Part shown: one piece after another, positions 15,383-24,054 of the stretch
How positions within the stretch are numbered: position 1 is the stretch's first letter
Layout of the letters: the number at the start of each line of letters is the position of its first letter
Assembly (NCBI RefSeq): GCF_018860765.1
Contig: NZ_JAHKPV010000018.1
Span: 1 to 64,000, forward strand
DNA length: 64,000 bases
Direction: 5' to 3'
Source of the DNA: Marinobacter salexigens
Lineage (GTDB): Bacteria; Pseudomonadota; Gammaproteobacteria; Pseudomonadales; Oleiphilaceae
Program-made: the position numbers and the translations under genes
Notes under the pieces: generated by a model
The model's database searches: none
What the model was told of the DNA's origin: nothing
What the model saw: only the letters and a program-made list of their open reading frames with translations

Positions 15383-16197
15383 CACCGGGCAAAACTGCAA
15401 TCGATGCAAATTCGGGCAGGGTCTGGAAGAAGCCACCGTTCATTGCCAACCCTTGGGTTCGTTATGGATTGGTCGCAATCACTCTGGCTTACCTGTACTG
15501 GGCATTCTCAACGCTGCCATTTGATTGGCAACGAATTGCCGAAGGCTTACCTCGCGCTGGAAAAATTTTTGGTGGCGCCTTCCCTCCCAGCTTTGAACGC
15601 GCCGGGCTGTTATGGACAGGATTTAAGGAGAGTTTCCAAATTGCGTTCTTGGCGACTCTGCTGGGGGTTCTCCTTTCTGTGCCCATCGCGGTAATGGCGG
15701 CTAGGAACGTAGCACCACTGCCGGTTTATATTCTGGGGCGAACGCTTATTATCGTCTCTCGCAGTTTCCACCCGGTGATCGTGGCCATTCTGTTTGTTGC
15801 TGCGGTCGGATTTGGCCCAATGGCGGGTATTCTGACCCTTACTCTTTATTCCATCGGGTTTGTTGCCAAGCTGCTGGCGGAGGAAATCGAAGAGATTGAT
15901 TGGGGTCAGGTTGAAGCCATGCGTTCGGTAGGCGCCGGTTACATGAAGATTCTGGTTTACGGGGTTTTTCCGCAAATCATGCCGCGCCAGATTGGGCTGT
16001 CTATGTACCAGCTCGACAGTAACCTACGCGCTTCAGCGGTTGTAGGCATTGTAGGTGCTGGTGGTATTGGTGGCACTCTCATGAATGCATTCGGGCGTTA
16101 CGATTACGATTTCGCCTTTGCCATTTTGCTGATGATTATCGCGATCATTCTGGTCAGTGAAGGTTTGAGCGGATGGGTGAGGAAAAAGGTATGGTAG
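15379..16197 (+). CDS. phnE: PhnE-like ABC transporter permease 1
   Basis: 272 residues with six membrane segments and the permease EAA loop (EEIEEIDWGQVEAMRSVGAGYMKILVYGVFPQIMP) that docks to the ATPase. Near-perfect PhnE features include SRSFHPVIVAILFVAAVGFGPMAG and VVGIVGAGGIGGTLM. ATGA overlap with phnC and overlap with the next permease indicate strict co-translation. Two different permeases probably form a heterodimeric channel. Confidence 0.88.
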   Translation: MTPGKTAIDANSGRVWKKPPFIANPWVRYGLVAITLAYLYWAFSTLPFDWQRIAEGLPRAGKIFGGAFPPSFERAGLLWTGFKESFQIAFLATLLGVLLSVPIAVMAARNVAPLPVYILGRTLIIVSRSFHPVIVAILFVAAVGFGPMAGILTLTLYSIGFVAKLLAEEIEEIDWGQVEAMRSVGAGYMKILVYGVFPQIMPRQIGLSMYQLDSNLRASAVVGIVGAGGIGGTLMNAFGRYDYDFAFAILLMIIAIILVSEGLSGWVRKKVW

Positions 16198-17000
16198 ATA
16201 ACGCTGAAAATTTGTCTGATCGAGTTTGGTCTCGCTATGACCGCAAAGAACAGCTAACGCGCTATGTGGTCTACTTGGTCACGCTCATCGCTGTTGTATG
16301 GGCAGTCCGGGACATCGACATCTTTTGGCCTTGGGTATGGGATGCTCCCAATCAAATCCAGAGCCTGGGCGCACGTATGTGGCCACCTGAGTTCAGTCAG
16401 TGGAGTGCCATATTCTCCGCCATGCTGGAAACGGTCCATATCGCTACGCTGTCCACCATATTGACCATTTTTATCGCTTTACCGGTGTCTTACATCGCAG
16501 CGCAGAACACTACGCCGAACAAGGTCACCTTGTGGATTGGTCGGTTCATTCTGGTTTCTAGCCGTTCCGTAAACACCATTATTTGGGCACTGCTATTCGT
16601 GGCCATTTTTGGCCCGGGTGTACTCGCTGGTATTTTGGCGGTTATGTTTCGCTCGGTCGGGTTCATTGGCAAGCTGATGGGTGAGGCGATTGAAGAAATC
16701 GACCGTCGCCCGGTGGAAGCTATGGAAGCGACCGGGGCCAGCAAAATGAAAGTGGTTCTGTATGCGATTGTGCCTCAAGTAATGCCGGCATTTTTTGCCA
16801 TCATTATTCTACGCTGGGACATTAATATCCGTGAATCCACTGTGTTGGGTCTGGTGGGTGCTGGTGGTATCGGGGTGCTTCTTCAGGGGTCAATCGACAT
16901 GTTCGCTTGGCAAACCGTTGCAACTATCCTGCTCGCAATTGTTGTGTTGGTCATTTTGGGTGAAGCACTAACAAGCGTGTTGCGCAAAAAGGTCATCTGA
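16191..17000 (+). CDS. phnE: PhnE-like ABC transporter permease 2
   Basis: 269 residues, a second permease of the same family: SSRSVNTIIWALLFVAIFGPG, EAA loop EAIEEIDRRPVEAMEATGAS and VLGLVGAGGIGVLLQ. The ATG at 16191 sits in ATGGTAG, overlapping the stop of permease 1, with GAGGAAAAAGGT upstream; this fits better than 16173. The paralogous pair is also known from other Phn-type importers. Confidence 0.88.
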   Translation: MVDNAENLSDRVWSRYDRKEQLTRYVVYLVTLIAVVWAVRDIDIFWPWVWDAPNQIQSLGARMWPPEFSQWSAIFSAMLETVHIATLSTILTIFIALPVSYIAAQNTTPNKVTLWIGRFILVSSRSVNTIIWALLFVAIFGPGVLAGILAVMFRSVGFIGKLMGEAIEEIDRRPVEAMEATGASKMKVVLYAIVPQVMPAFFAIIILRWDINIRESTVLGLVGAGGIGVLLQGSIDMFAWQTVATILLAIVVLVILGEALTSVLRKKVI

Positions 17001-17070
17001 CTCTGGGTCGCCTGTCGCCCGAGCTTTTCGCGCGGCAGGCACTCGTGCTGTTAATTGGAAAACGAGCGCT

Positions 17071-17844
17071 ATGAAAGACAGTATTGAGTTTGGCAACGCC
17101 GACATTCTGTTCACCGATGTGGACGATACACTGACCACCGGTGGCCGGCTGCTGCCAGAAACCTATCTAGCAATCTGCCGTTTGGCGGAGGCGGGTATCA
17201 GTGTCATTCCGGTAACCGGTGGCTGCGCAGGATGGTGTGACCAGATCATTCGTACCTGGCCGGTTAAAGCGGTGATTGGTGAAGGCGGAGCCTTCTATGC
17301 GGAACGCACGGCCCCGCAAACGGTTAACTGGCACTTCTGGGAAAACGAAGTAAAACATCGCCGCGACCAGCAAGCCATACTAAACGCGGTTGCCGCATTG
17401 GATCTGGACTTCGAAGCCAAGCTGGCCACAGACCAACCTTTCCGCTTTGTAGATGTTGCGGTGGACTACAACCAGCAGGAATCGCTCTCACCTGAACAAG
17501 TGGCAGCCATTCACGATCCTTTGGTCGCTCAGGGCTTCAGTGTTCGGCAAAGTTCTATTCACATCAACATTTGGCTCGGAGACTTCGACAAAGCCACTAT
17601 GTCGCTTCGAGTGGGCCAAGACTTGTTGGGGCTGGATATCGAGACCTTGCAGAAACGCTCTATCTTCATCGGTGATGCGCCGAATGACGAGAGCATGTTC
17701 CGTAGCTTTCCAATGAGTGTAGGCGTGGCCAACATTCGCAAGCATTTGCCCCGTATGACCCACCAACCGGCGGCGATTGTTAGCCAGCACTCGGGCCTGG
17801 GTTTTGCTGAAATGGCAGAGGCTTGGCTGCAACATCGCACCTAA
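17071..17844 (+). CDS. HAD-IIB family phosphatase
   Basis: 257 residues. The DxDxT nucleophile motif is DVDDT at 16–20, with nucleophile D16 and acid/base D18. Motif II lies in VIPVTGG, and motif IV GDAPNDESMF (about 198) binds magnesium. The C2B-type cap lies between. Such enzymes usually hydrolyse sugar or polyol phosphates in the cytosol. Position between the importer and a GlpR-like regulator suggests that it releases phosphate from the imported ester, for example glycerol phosphate; substrate unproven. Confidence 0.8.
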   Translation: MKDSIEFGNADILFTDVDDTLTTGGRLLPETYLAICRLAEAGISVIPVTGGCAGWCDQIIRTWPVKAVIGEGGAFYAERTAPQTVNWHFWENEVKHRRDQQAILNAVAALDLDFEAKLATDQPFRFVDVAVDYNQQESLSPEQVAAIHDPLVAQGFSVRQSSIHINIWLGDFDKATMSLRVGQDLLGLDIETLQKRSIFIGDAPNDESMFRSFPMSVGVANIRKHLPRMTHQPAAIVSQHSGLGFAEMAEAWLQHRT

Positions 17845-17860
17845 CCGAGCACCTATTCTT

Positions 17861-18646
17861 ATGAGTGCCAAAGAACGCCAGCGCTGCATCCTAGAATGGG
17901 TGCATGAACAAGAGCATGTCGAAGTTGAAGACATTGCCCAGCGCTTTGGCGTTACCACGCAAACCATTCGCCGCGACATCAACAAAATGTGCGAACTGGG
18001 TTTGTTAAGGCGCCGTTATGGCGGTGTCAGCCTGCCCCCAGCAAAGCCAGCTCCTAACTTGGCTTACCTGCATGATGAGCAGCCTGCCCACCAGATAGCC
18101 AAACAGAAAATGGCCAAACGCGTTGCAGCCGATATTCCGGAAGGCGCTACCGTTAGTCTAGGGGTTGGCACTACGGTTGAGCAGGTCGCGAAAGCGTTGA
18201 TTCATCACCAATCCCTTCGAATTCTGACCAACAACCTCAGCGTGGCGGCGGCTCTATCGGGTAACCCGGGTATCGAGGTTATCGTGTCTGGCGGGATTTA
18301 CCGGCACAACCATCACGATGTGGTTGGCCCTGAGGTCACGAGCTTCTTCAGTTCCTTCACGACCGATTTTGGTATTTTCAGTGCTGGAAGTATGGATCTG
18401 GAGCAAGGCTTGATGGATCACGAAATCCGCGAAGCGGAAGTTAGCCGTGCGATTATCGCCAATACCAGAACCCGTATGCTTGTGGCAGACCACAGAAAAT
18501 GGACTCTGAACGCACATTGTAAAGTGGCCACGTTCAAATACGTTGATCGTTTTTACACCAATTCCGTCCCACGGAAACAGCGGGCAAACCTGCCCGACTC
18601 CATGGCCCTCATCGAGTGCGACGAACCACAGCTGGTGGTTGGTTGA
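17861..18646 (+). CDS. DeoR-family regulator, GlpR-like
   Basis: About 261 residues. The N-terminal helix-turn-helix VEDIAQRFGVTTQTIRRDI followed by MCELGLLRRRYGGVSLP closely parallels E. coli GlpR. The C-terminal sugar-phosphate sensor domain has GVGTTVEQVAKALIHH, LRILTNNLSVAAAL and VVGPE. GlpR uses glycerol-3-phosphate as inducer, and the residues around GTT and TNN are similar here. The ATG at 17861 is 16 bases after the phosphatase stop; the longer frame overlaps that gene. It is probably the repressor acting on the palindrome before phnD. Confidence 0.88.
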   Translation: MSAKERQRCILEWVHEQEHVEVEDIAQRFGVTTQTIRRDINKMCELGLLRRRYGGVSLPPAKPAPNLAYLHDEQPAHQIAKQKMAKRVAADIPEGATVSLGVGTTVEQVAKALIHHQSLRILTNNLSVAAALSGNPGIEVIVSGGIYRHNHHDVVGPEVTSFFSSFTTDFGIFSAGSMDLEQGLMDHEIREAEVSRAIIANTRTRMLVADHRKWTLNAHCKVATFKYVDRFYTNSVPRKQRANLPDSMALIECDEPQLVVG

Positions 18647-18719
18647 CCAACAATGAGGTGGCCACTAATGTTTAGCCCAGTAATATAAATTCAAACAAAA
18701 AATACAGAAGGATTCTGTC

Positions 18720-19973
18720 ATGAAACGTACACTTTCCCTGTCACTGCTCGCGGGTTCTATTGCGCTGACGTCTGGCTGCAGCACCATGGATCACAATGCC
18801 AGCGCACCTGAAGCCACGCCTTCCGAGAGTCAGGCTCTGGTTCAAGTTGGGCCCCGGCCTTACTTCCTGATTAACAACATGGACGAAGGCAAACTGAAGC
18901 AATCTTTACAGGCATGTGAATCCAAGCCGGTAACCTCGTCGACCTTCTCCATTGGTCACCGGGGCGCCCCCATGCAGTTTCCTGAGCATACCCGCGAATC
19001 GTATATAGCGGCCGCCAGAATGGGCGCCGGAATTGTAGAGTGTGACGTGGCCTTTACCAAGGACAGGGAACTCGTGTGCCGCCACGCCCAGAATGACCTG
19101 CACACCACCACCAACATAGTGGCTGTGCCGGAATTGAACGCCAAGTGCACAAAGCCTTTCACGCCCGCGAACCCGGTCACCGGCCAAAAGGCCGAAGCCG
19201 AATGCCGCACAAGCGACATTACGCTGGCCGAGTTCAAATCGCTCAAGGGAAAGATGGATGCGTTTAACCCGGACGCAACGACTCCGGAGGAATACCTGGG
19301 CGGCACTGCGGATTGGAGAACCGATTTATATTCAACAAACGGCACTCTGCTTAGCCACCGCGAGAGCATAGAGCTGCTCAAGGAGCTGGGCGTTCAATTC
19401 ACTCCGGAACTGAAAACCCCGGTGGTCGATATGCCTTTTGAAGGCAACTACACGCAGCAGGATTATGCGCGCCAGATGATCAATGAATACCGTCAGGCGG
19501 GCGTTAACCCTTCCGATGTTTGGCCGCAGTCATTTCGGCTGGAAGACGTGATTTTCTGGGTAAATGAAACTCCAGACTTCGGCAAACAAGCTGTCTTCCT
19601 TGATGAAGACGATCACTCTCCTGAAAACGTGTCTCTGGAATACATGGAGAAACTCGTTCAGCAAGGGGTTCCTGTGCTGGCCCCTGCAATCTGGAAAATG
19701 CTGACCCTGAACAGCAACAACGACATTGTACCATCTGAATACGCTATCAACGCCAAAGCCGCAGGCCTTGACCTGATTGGCTGGTCACTTGAGCGTAGCG
19801 GTCCACTAAATTCTGGAGGCGGGTGGTACTATCAGAGCGTAACCGATGCCATCAACAACGACGGTGACATGTTCACAGTGATTGATGTGCTGGCTCAGGA
19901 AGTGGGGGTAATCGGAATCTTTTCAGACTGGCCGGCTACCACAACCTACTACGCTAACTGCATGGGTATATAA
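18720..19973 (+). CDS. Glycerophosphodiester phosphodiesterase, lipoprotein
   Basis: 417 residues. A lipoprotein signal peptide ends in LTSGC (Cys20), so the enzyme is exported and membrane-anchored. The GDPD barrel is recognised by [34 protein letters not shown] (metal and catalytic His/Glu/Asp) and FTPELKTP. It cleaves glycerophosphodiesters such as deacylated phospholipids to glycerol-3-phosphate plus an alcohol. AAGGA precedes the ATG. It follows the DeoR gene in the same orientation and would supply substrate to the ABC importer upstream. The family is clear; its link to the importer is inferred. Confidence 0.88.
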   Translation: MKRTLSLSLLAGSIALTSGCSTMDHNASAPEATPSESQALVQVGPRPYFLINNMDEGKLKQSLQACESKPVTSSTFSIGHRGAPMQFPEHTRESYIAAARMGAGIVECDVAFTKDRELVCRHAQNDLHTTTNIVAVPELNAKCTKPFTPANPVTGQKAEAECRTSDITLAEFKSLKGKMDAFNPDATTPEEYLGGTADWRTDLYSTNGTLLSHRESIELLKELGVQFTPELKTPVVDMPFEGNYTQQDYARQMINEYRQAGVNPSDVWPQSFRLEDVIFWVNETPDFGKQAVFLDEDDHSPENVSLEYMEKLVQQGVPVLAPAIWKMLTLNSNNDIVPSEYAINAKAAGLDLIGWSLERSGPLNSGGGWYYQSVTDAINNDGDMFTVIDVLAQEVGVIGIFSDWPATTTYYANCMGI

Positions 19974-20035
19974 GCCGAACGCTGAAGCTTATAGATAGAG
20001 CTTGCCCGGTTGCTTTTGGACTATTATGTGGATTG

Positions 20036-20057
20036 GGTCCCTGTGTAAGCAGGGACC
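20036..20057 (+). terminator. Hairpin after the phosphodiesterase gene
   Basis: GGTCCCTG (20036–20043) and CAGGGACC (20050–20057) form a perfect 8-bp stem with a 6-base loop, flanked by pairing AT-rich bases (ATTAT…ATAAT). It likely ends the phn/GDPD transcription unit. No T run. Confidence 0.55.
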
Positions 20058-20105
20058 ATAATTAGTATTGGGCATGCTTTCGCGCTGTATTTGAGGAAAA
20101 CAATC

Positions 20106-20480
20106 ATGAGCCACAATACCGGCAGCACAAGCAAGGTAGACAAGCTACTGGCTGAGCAGCGTGATTATATTGCGAAGCGCGAAAGTGGTTACCGTGAACG
20201 CGCACTAAAAATGTACCCTTGGGTGTGCGGGCGCTGTGCCCGGGAGTTTACCCGCATTAATTTACGCGAACTTACCGTGCATCATGTTGACCATGACCAC
20301 GACAACAATCCAGCCGATGGGAGTAACTGGGAATTACTCTGCGTGTACTGCCACGATGAAGAGCACAGTAAGTTTGAGGATTTCGTGCGCTACGGAGGCA
20401 GCTCGGAGAAGCGGCGGGAAGCTGCCACGCACAACCCGTTTGCTGGACTCAAGGAAGCGCTTGATAAGAGCATCAAGTAG
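20106..20480 (+). CDS. yajD: YajD-like HNH nuclease
   Basis: 124 residues. A zinc-type HNH fold: CGRCAREF, then LTVHHVDHDHDNNPADGSNWELLCVYCHDEEH, with two CxxC pairs and the catalytic His–Asn–His. Length and pattern match E. coli YajD. GAGGAAA lies before the ATG at 20106, which is preferred to 20091. Cytosolic, cellular role unknown. Confidence 0.85.
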   Translation: MSHNTGSTSKVDKLLAEQRDYIAKRESGYRERALKMYPWVCGRCAREFTRINLRELTVHHVDHDHDNNPADGSNWELLCVYCHDEEHSKFEDFVRYGGSSEKRREAATHNPFAGLKEALDKSIK

Positions 20481-20490
20481 TTTTAGCCAA

Positions 20491-21159
20491 CTAACATGAC
20501 ACATCACCCCGCCAAAACCTGAGTATATGCCCCTTAAAAGGCTTTTCCAGATAGTCGGTATGCTCGGGCTTTTCTTGTGAAAAGCTATACCCGTGCGTTT
20601 CCATACGTCTGCAGAACTTGTTCTTCCGCCCTCTTCCGGGATCAACCAGAATCACTTCACTGTTGGGGTTGGAATGCCGATCAATAAAGTCGGCTAGCAG
20701 GTTTACATGCTCGTCTTCGTAGAGAACGTCACTACCGATGATAATATCGAACAAACCTAAATCACTGGTTTTATCTGCCCAATCAACCCGTTGGTAACCT
20801 ATAGCCTTACCATGATTGAGCTGAGTATTCCGCTCCAGGAAAACACCCACTTCAGGGTGATAGTCGGTCGCCGTAATGTCATCGTTACGCTGGTTCAACA
20901 ACAAGCTGGACAGTGCCATTCCACAGCCAATTTCCAGAACTCTCCTGCCCTCCGTGTGATGGTTCACAATGTGGTGGGCAAGCACTAGGCTTGATGGCCA
21001 AATAATCCCGAACAAAGGCCAGGTGGCCGAGGAAATACCCAGTTTTAGGGCGATGTCGTTGGGGTCGTCGAATTGCTGGTTATCACGCAATGTGCAAACG
21101 TGAATGTCCACATTGCCGAACTCAATTGTTTGGTAACGAAGACGTAAAGGTGATGTCAT
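20491..21159 (-). CDS. SAM-dependent methyltransferase (Methyltransf_16/METTL21-like)
   Basis: 222 residues. ATWPLFGIIWPSSLVLAHHI precedes motif I RVLEIGCGMALSSLLL. TATDYHPEV (motif II), FDIIIGSDVLYEDEHV (motif post-I with DVLYE) and VILVDPGRGR follow. This order is characteristic of METTL21-type protein methyltransferases and nicotinamide N-methyltransferase-like enzymes. The substrate is unknown. It converges on yajD with only ten bases between stops. Confidence 0.8.
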   Translation of the reverse strand: MTSPLRLRYQTIEFGNVDIHVCTLRDNQQFDDPNDIALKLGISSATWPLFGIIWPSSLVLAHHIVNHHTEGRRVLEIGCGMALSSLLLNQRNDDITATDYHPEVGVFLERNTQLNHGKAIGYQRVDWADKTSDLGLFDIIIGSDVLYEDEHVNLLADFIDRHSNPNSEVILVDPGRGRKNKFCRRMETHGYSFSQEKPEHTDYLEKPFKGHILRFWRGDVSC

Positions 21160-21258
21160 TATGGGTCACACTGAAGGAATCAGGCTCGCCAACCTGAAAA
21201 AAGAAGCGTTACGTTCTAATTCCTCAGAGTATAACCCCTACTGTACCTGAACAATGAT

Positions 21259-21646
21259 TTATTGCTTTTTCAGGTCTTCAAGAAAAGCCTGAATACGCTC
21301 CGCATTGGTACCCAAGTCGCTCTTGCCTAGCCGTGATGCGGATGGCTACGTCGTCTTTAAAGCCGAACCAAGGGGTGGTTGCCGTAGCTTCAAGCGCCGG
21401 GCGCCATCGCCGGAGTATACCGGCAAGTATCAGAGTTACGAGACCAAACACTGCGGCGGCCATCGCAAGCTGCGCACTCTGGCGCAGCCATGTGAAGGAT
21501 GTACTCAATGCGATCATCTCAGCTCTATAAGCTGGCCCCGAGGAACCTACCAGCGCGCCAGCACTAATCGGCAAAACCACACCGAGCCAAGCGGTAATCA
21601 GGGGCCATTTCCCGCCGCTGCGGGCCGGGGTTGTTTTCGACAACAT
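21259..21646 (-). pseudogene. Decayed second copy of the DUF1499 gene (two internal deletions)
   Basis: Starts like the gene at 679–1446 (GGKWPLITAWLGVVL, AGPAYRAE-like SGPAYRAEM, RRWRPA). It then jumps directly to LEATATTPWFGFKDDVAIRIT, losing about 100 residues. A second deletion shifts the frame; the proper ending LGKSDLGTNAERIQAFLEDL is readable in another frame and stops at 21259. The open frame itself ends at 21278. The ribosome site (AAGGAAT) and the upstream bases (GATCGGRCTAARGTGT) are shared with the intact copy, so the duplication included the promoter. Confidence 0.85.
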
Positions 21647-21743
21647 TTAGATTCCTTTTATTCGGATGTTAACGGCTACACCTTAGTCCGATCACTTTAG
21701 CTTTGGTATGCTGAATATGTGCATGTATCTCGGGAGTATGGTT

Positions 21744-21800
21744 ATGGCTGGTGGCTGGACCCGTGATGGGGCCGTTCAACATCAGATAGTCGCGTGTTAA
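21744..21800 (+). pseudogene. 5' remnant of a YbiI-like DksA/TraR zinc-finger gene
   Basis: An 18-codon frame begins MAGGWTRDGAVQHQI, matching the start of YbiI-type DksA/TraR-family proteins (MASGWANDDAVNEQI in E. coli). The four-cysteine zinc finger and the rest of the roughly 90 residues are missing before the stop. It lies between the decayed DUF1499 copy and the next gene and is only a remnant. Confidence 0.6.
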
Positions 21801-21810
21801 TCGTTCGCTT

Positions 21811-23874
21811 TTAGCTCTGGGGAGCGCCAGCATCGCTTTTAGCCGCCAACACTTTCACCCGTTCGAAGTCTTCCTCACTGAACACACCGTTCACGCCCGA
21901 GATAGCGGCCAGCGTCATACCGTGTTTTAGGCCAAGCTTATAGATATCACGCACTTCTTCCCACTCGATGTTACGACCAAGCGTGAAGTTTTCGAACCGT
22001 GCCTCCAGCGCCAACACGATGGTTTCCGCCAAGCATGCATAGGCAACTCCAGCGGGCAAGCCGATGTTCTTCATGTGGACATCGCCCGGCAACTGAACCT
22101 CGCCGGATTCGATAACCAGCACATCTGGGCGCTTGGCAACATCTTCAGCCGATATGTCCAAAGGTCGAGCCACATCTGTGATCACGCAACCCGGCTTTAC
22201 TCTGGTGATATCCAGAATTCGTTTACCCGCTCCGGAGGTCGCTGTCACAATCATGTCCATATCTTCGATATCACGGTCGGCAGAACCGGCCACATGCACG
22301 ATAGCGCCGGGGGTTTCCTGTTCAATGCTCTCTTTAAGGGAAAGCAATTTGGCAGGCTCTGGGGCCGCCAGATAAACCTCATCCACCGCTTTGGCCAATA
22401 ACCGCGCACATACAGACCCTATTGCGCCGGTCGCGCCAACAACCATGGCCTTGCCAGCCATCTTTCCGCTCTCACCAATTTGGGCACGCCCCAATTTTTT
22501 CACCGCATCTTTGGCCCCCCAAAGGGCTCCAGATGCGCTATAGCTGTTGCCAGTGGTGATAGGCAGTGGCGCCCGCTTGGCGACGGTAATACCTGCATCT
22601 CCCACCACTTTGGTGAATGCACCCAACCCCATAATCTGGGCACCCAGCCTTTTAGCGAGATCGGCGGCCGCCAGCAAACGGCGGTAGGTAAACTCAGGAT
22701 CGTGAGCCATGATCTCTTTCGGCGTGCCGCCTACGGTAATCAACCAGCCTTCTACCTCGTCTCCCGTGGGCGATTTGATGCCGGTTACTTTTGAATAGAT
22801 AAACGGTGGTGCGTAGGCGACAGCTTTTTCCACAAGGTTCATAACCATCGGTGGTGACACGCTGGCCACCCAGTCCAAAGGCCGGGTTTTGGTGAGATAC
22901 TGCTGTGACAGTGGGTGAATCACAAAGGCGAACCGGTTTATCCTCCGGTAGCCGTTGGGGTATAAGATTCGGGGTTCTATTCCCAAGCTCTGAATTACGC
23001 CGAGATAATCGTCAGCACCCAGTTGCTCCGGCGAGCGGGACAATGCCGCGCTGATCATGGCTTCCATCACGTTCACACCCAGCGGCCTGCCTTCCAGCCA
23101 TGGGCTGTAATCCACGACCATGGCAACTTTGCGGGAGCGCAGCCAGTCCATCGCTTGTTCAGTTACACGGGACGTAATGATGGTTTTGCCGTCCAACTCC
23201 TTCTCGGTAAAATTCGCCAGATCTCCCATGTGGGCAACAATAACGTGGGCATCTTTAGCTGCCTGTTGCAGAGAGCCTTTGATCAACCCTTCTCCCAACC
23301 GGTACAGCGGGGTGCGGAGAACCGCTTCAAGCGTCTTGACAGCTGATGGACGGAACATTATCGGCGCAGTCAACGAGCTGTATGTTTCCAACTGCTTGAG
23401 GGAGGTAAGCAACCGGGGCACGCCAAAATCCATATAAGGGTCGGCAAAAAACAGATTATCGGTATGCTCGGAAAGGGCTTTTGCTACCCTATAGCCAGCC
23501 TGTCCATTCAGGAAGAGAACCCGGGCATTATCAAAGAAGTGCCCCAGTTCCGTTTGGGTCAGGCGCACAGCCCACTCTTGAAGAATACCCCTCAGCCCTG
23601 CTCCACTGGTGATCGGTTTGTCCGGAATACAGGCTTCAAGCTTGGCGGTATCCGGATGCTCCAGTTTTACCGAGCCAACCTGATAATGGTCGGAAACCAT
23701 ACTGAGGCCGAATGCATCGGCGCGTTCGTGATAGGTTTTCAGAAGTGCGACAGCGCGAGAAAGATCCCCGTCAGTTCCTGCACGAATAACCCGGAACGAC
23801 TGCCCCAAAAACTCGGTTTCCAGATCGTAATCGTATTCCGAAGAGCCTTGGCTTACGCTAATAACAGTTTTCAT
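21811..23874 (-). CDS. Acyl-ACP reductase-like dehydrogenase with N-terminal extension
   Basis: 687 residues. The C-terminal half (from about 320) resembles cyanobacterial long-chain acyl-ACP reductase (AAR). It has a FVIHPLS start, LGAFTKVV, ITTGNSYSASGALWGAK, a Rossmann motif VVGATGAIGSVCARLL (about 477–492), AYACLAET with a cysteine at about 614 where AAR has its acyl-accepting cysteine, then F.LGRNI.W and LKHG. AAR reduces acyl-ACP/CoA to fatty aldehyde with NADPH. The N-terminal half is not recognised and contains an acidic GRPLGVNVMEAMI segment. It stands alone in a probable wax-ester-producing genus; the reaction itself is inferred. Confidence 0.65.
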   Translation of the reverse strand: MKTVISVSQGSSEYDYDLETEFLGQSFRVIRAGTDGDLSRAVALLKTYHERADAFGLSMVSDHYQVGSVKLEHPDTAKLEACIPDKPITSGAGLRGILQEWAVRLTQTELGHFFDNARVLFLNGQAGYRVAKALSEHTDNLFFADPYMDFGVPRLLTSLKQLETYSSLTAPIMFRPSAVKTLEAVLRTPLYRLGEGLIKGSLQQAAKDAHVIVAHMGDLANFTEKELDGKTIITSRVTEQAMDWLRSRKVAMVVDYSPWLEGRPLGVNVMEAMISAALSRSPEQLGADDYLGVIQSLGIEPRILYPNGYRRINRFAFVIHPLSQQYLTKTRPLDWVASVSPPMVMNLVEKAVAYAPPFIYSKVTGIKSPTGDEVEGWLITVGGTPKEIMAHDPEFTYRRLLAAADLAKRLGAQIMGLGAFTKVVGDAGITVAKRAPLPITTGNSYSASGALWGAKDAVKKLGRAQIGESGKMAGKAMVVGATGAIGSVCARLLAKAVDEVYLAAPEPAKLLSLKESIEQETPGAIVHVAGSADRDIEDMDMIVTATSGAGKRILDITRVKPGCVITDVARPLDISAEDVAKRPDVLVIESGEVQLPGDVHMKNIGLPAGVAYACLAETIVLALEARFENFTLGRNIEWEEVRDIYKLGLKHGMTLAAISGVNGVFSEEDFERVKVLAAKSDAGAPQS

Positions 23875-24054
23875 ACGTCATCCTTGTTTTTGTTGTGCAG
23901 CCATTTCGGTAAGCGTAGGACATTGAGTAGGTGACTGCGTTAACGCAGATCAAATTCTCACCGGCACCTGCACCTGAGTTGAATGAACGGTCTACACTAG
24001 TGATATGAGAACCTTTCGATACGCTAGCATTTTGACTATGAACTAAGAGGCACT

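Noticed and set aside
18712..18735. CTGTCAT resembling half of a Pho box before the phosphodiesterase gene
   Set aside because: No second CTGTCAT at the right 11-base spacing; it lies over the start codon.
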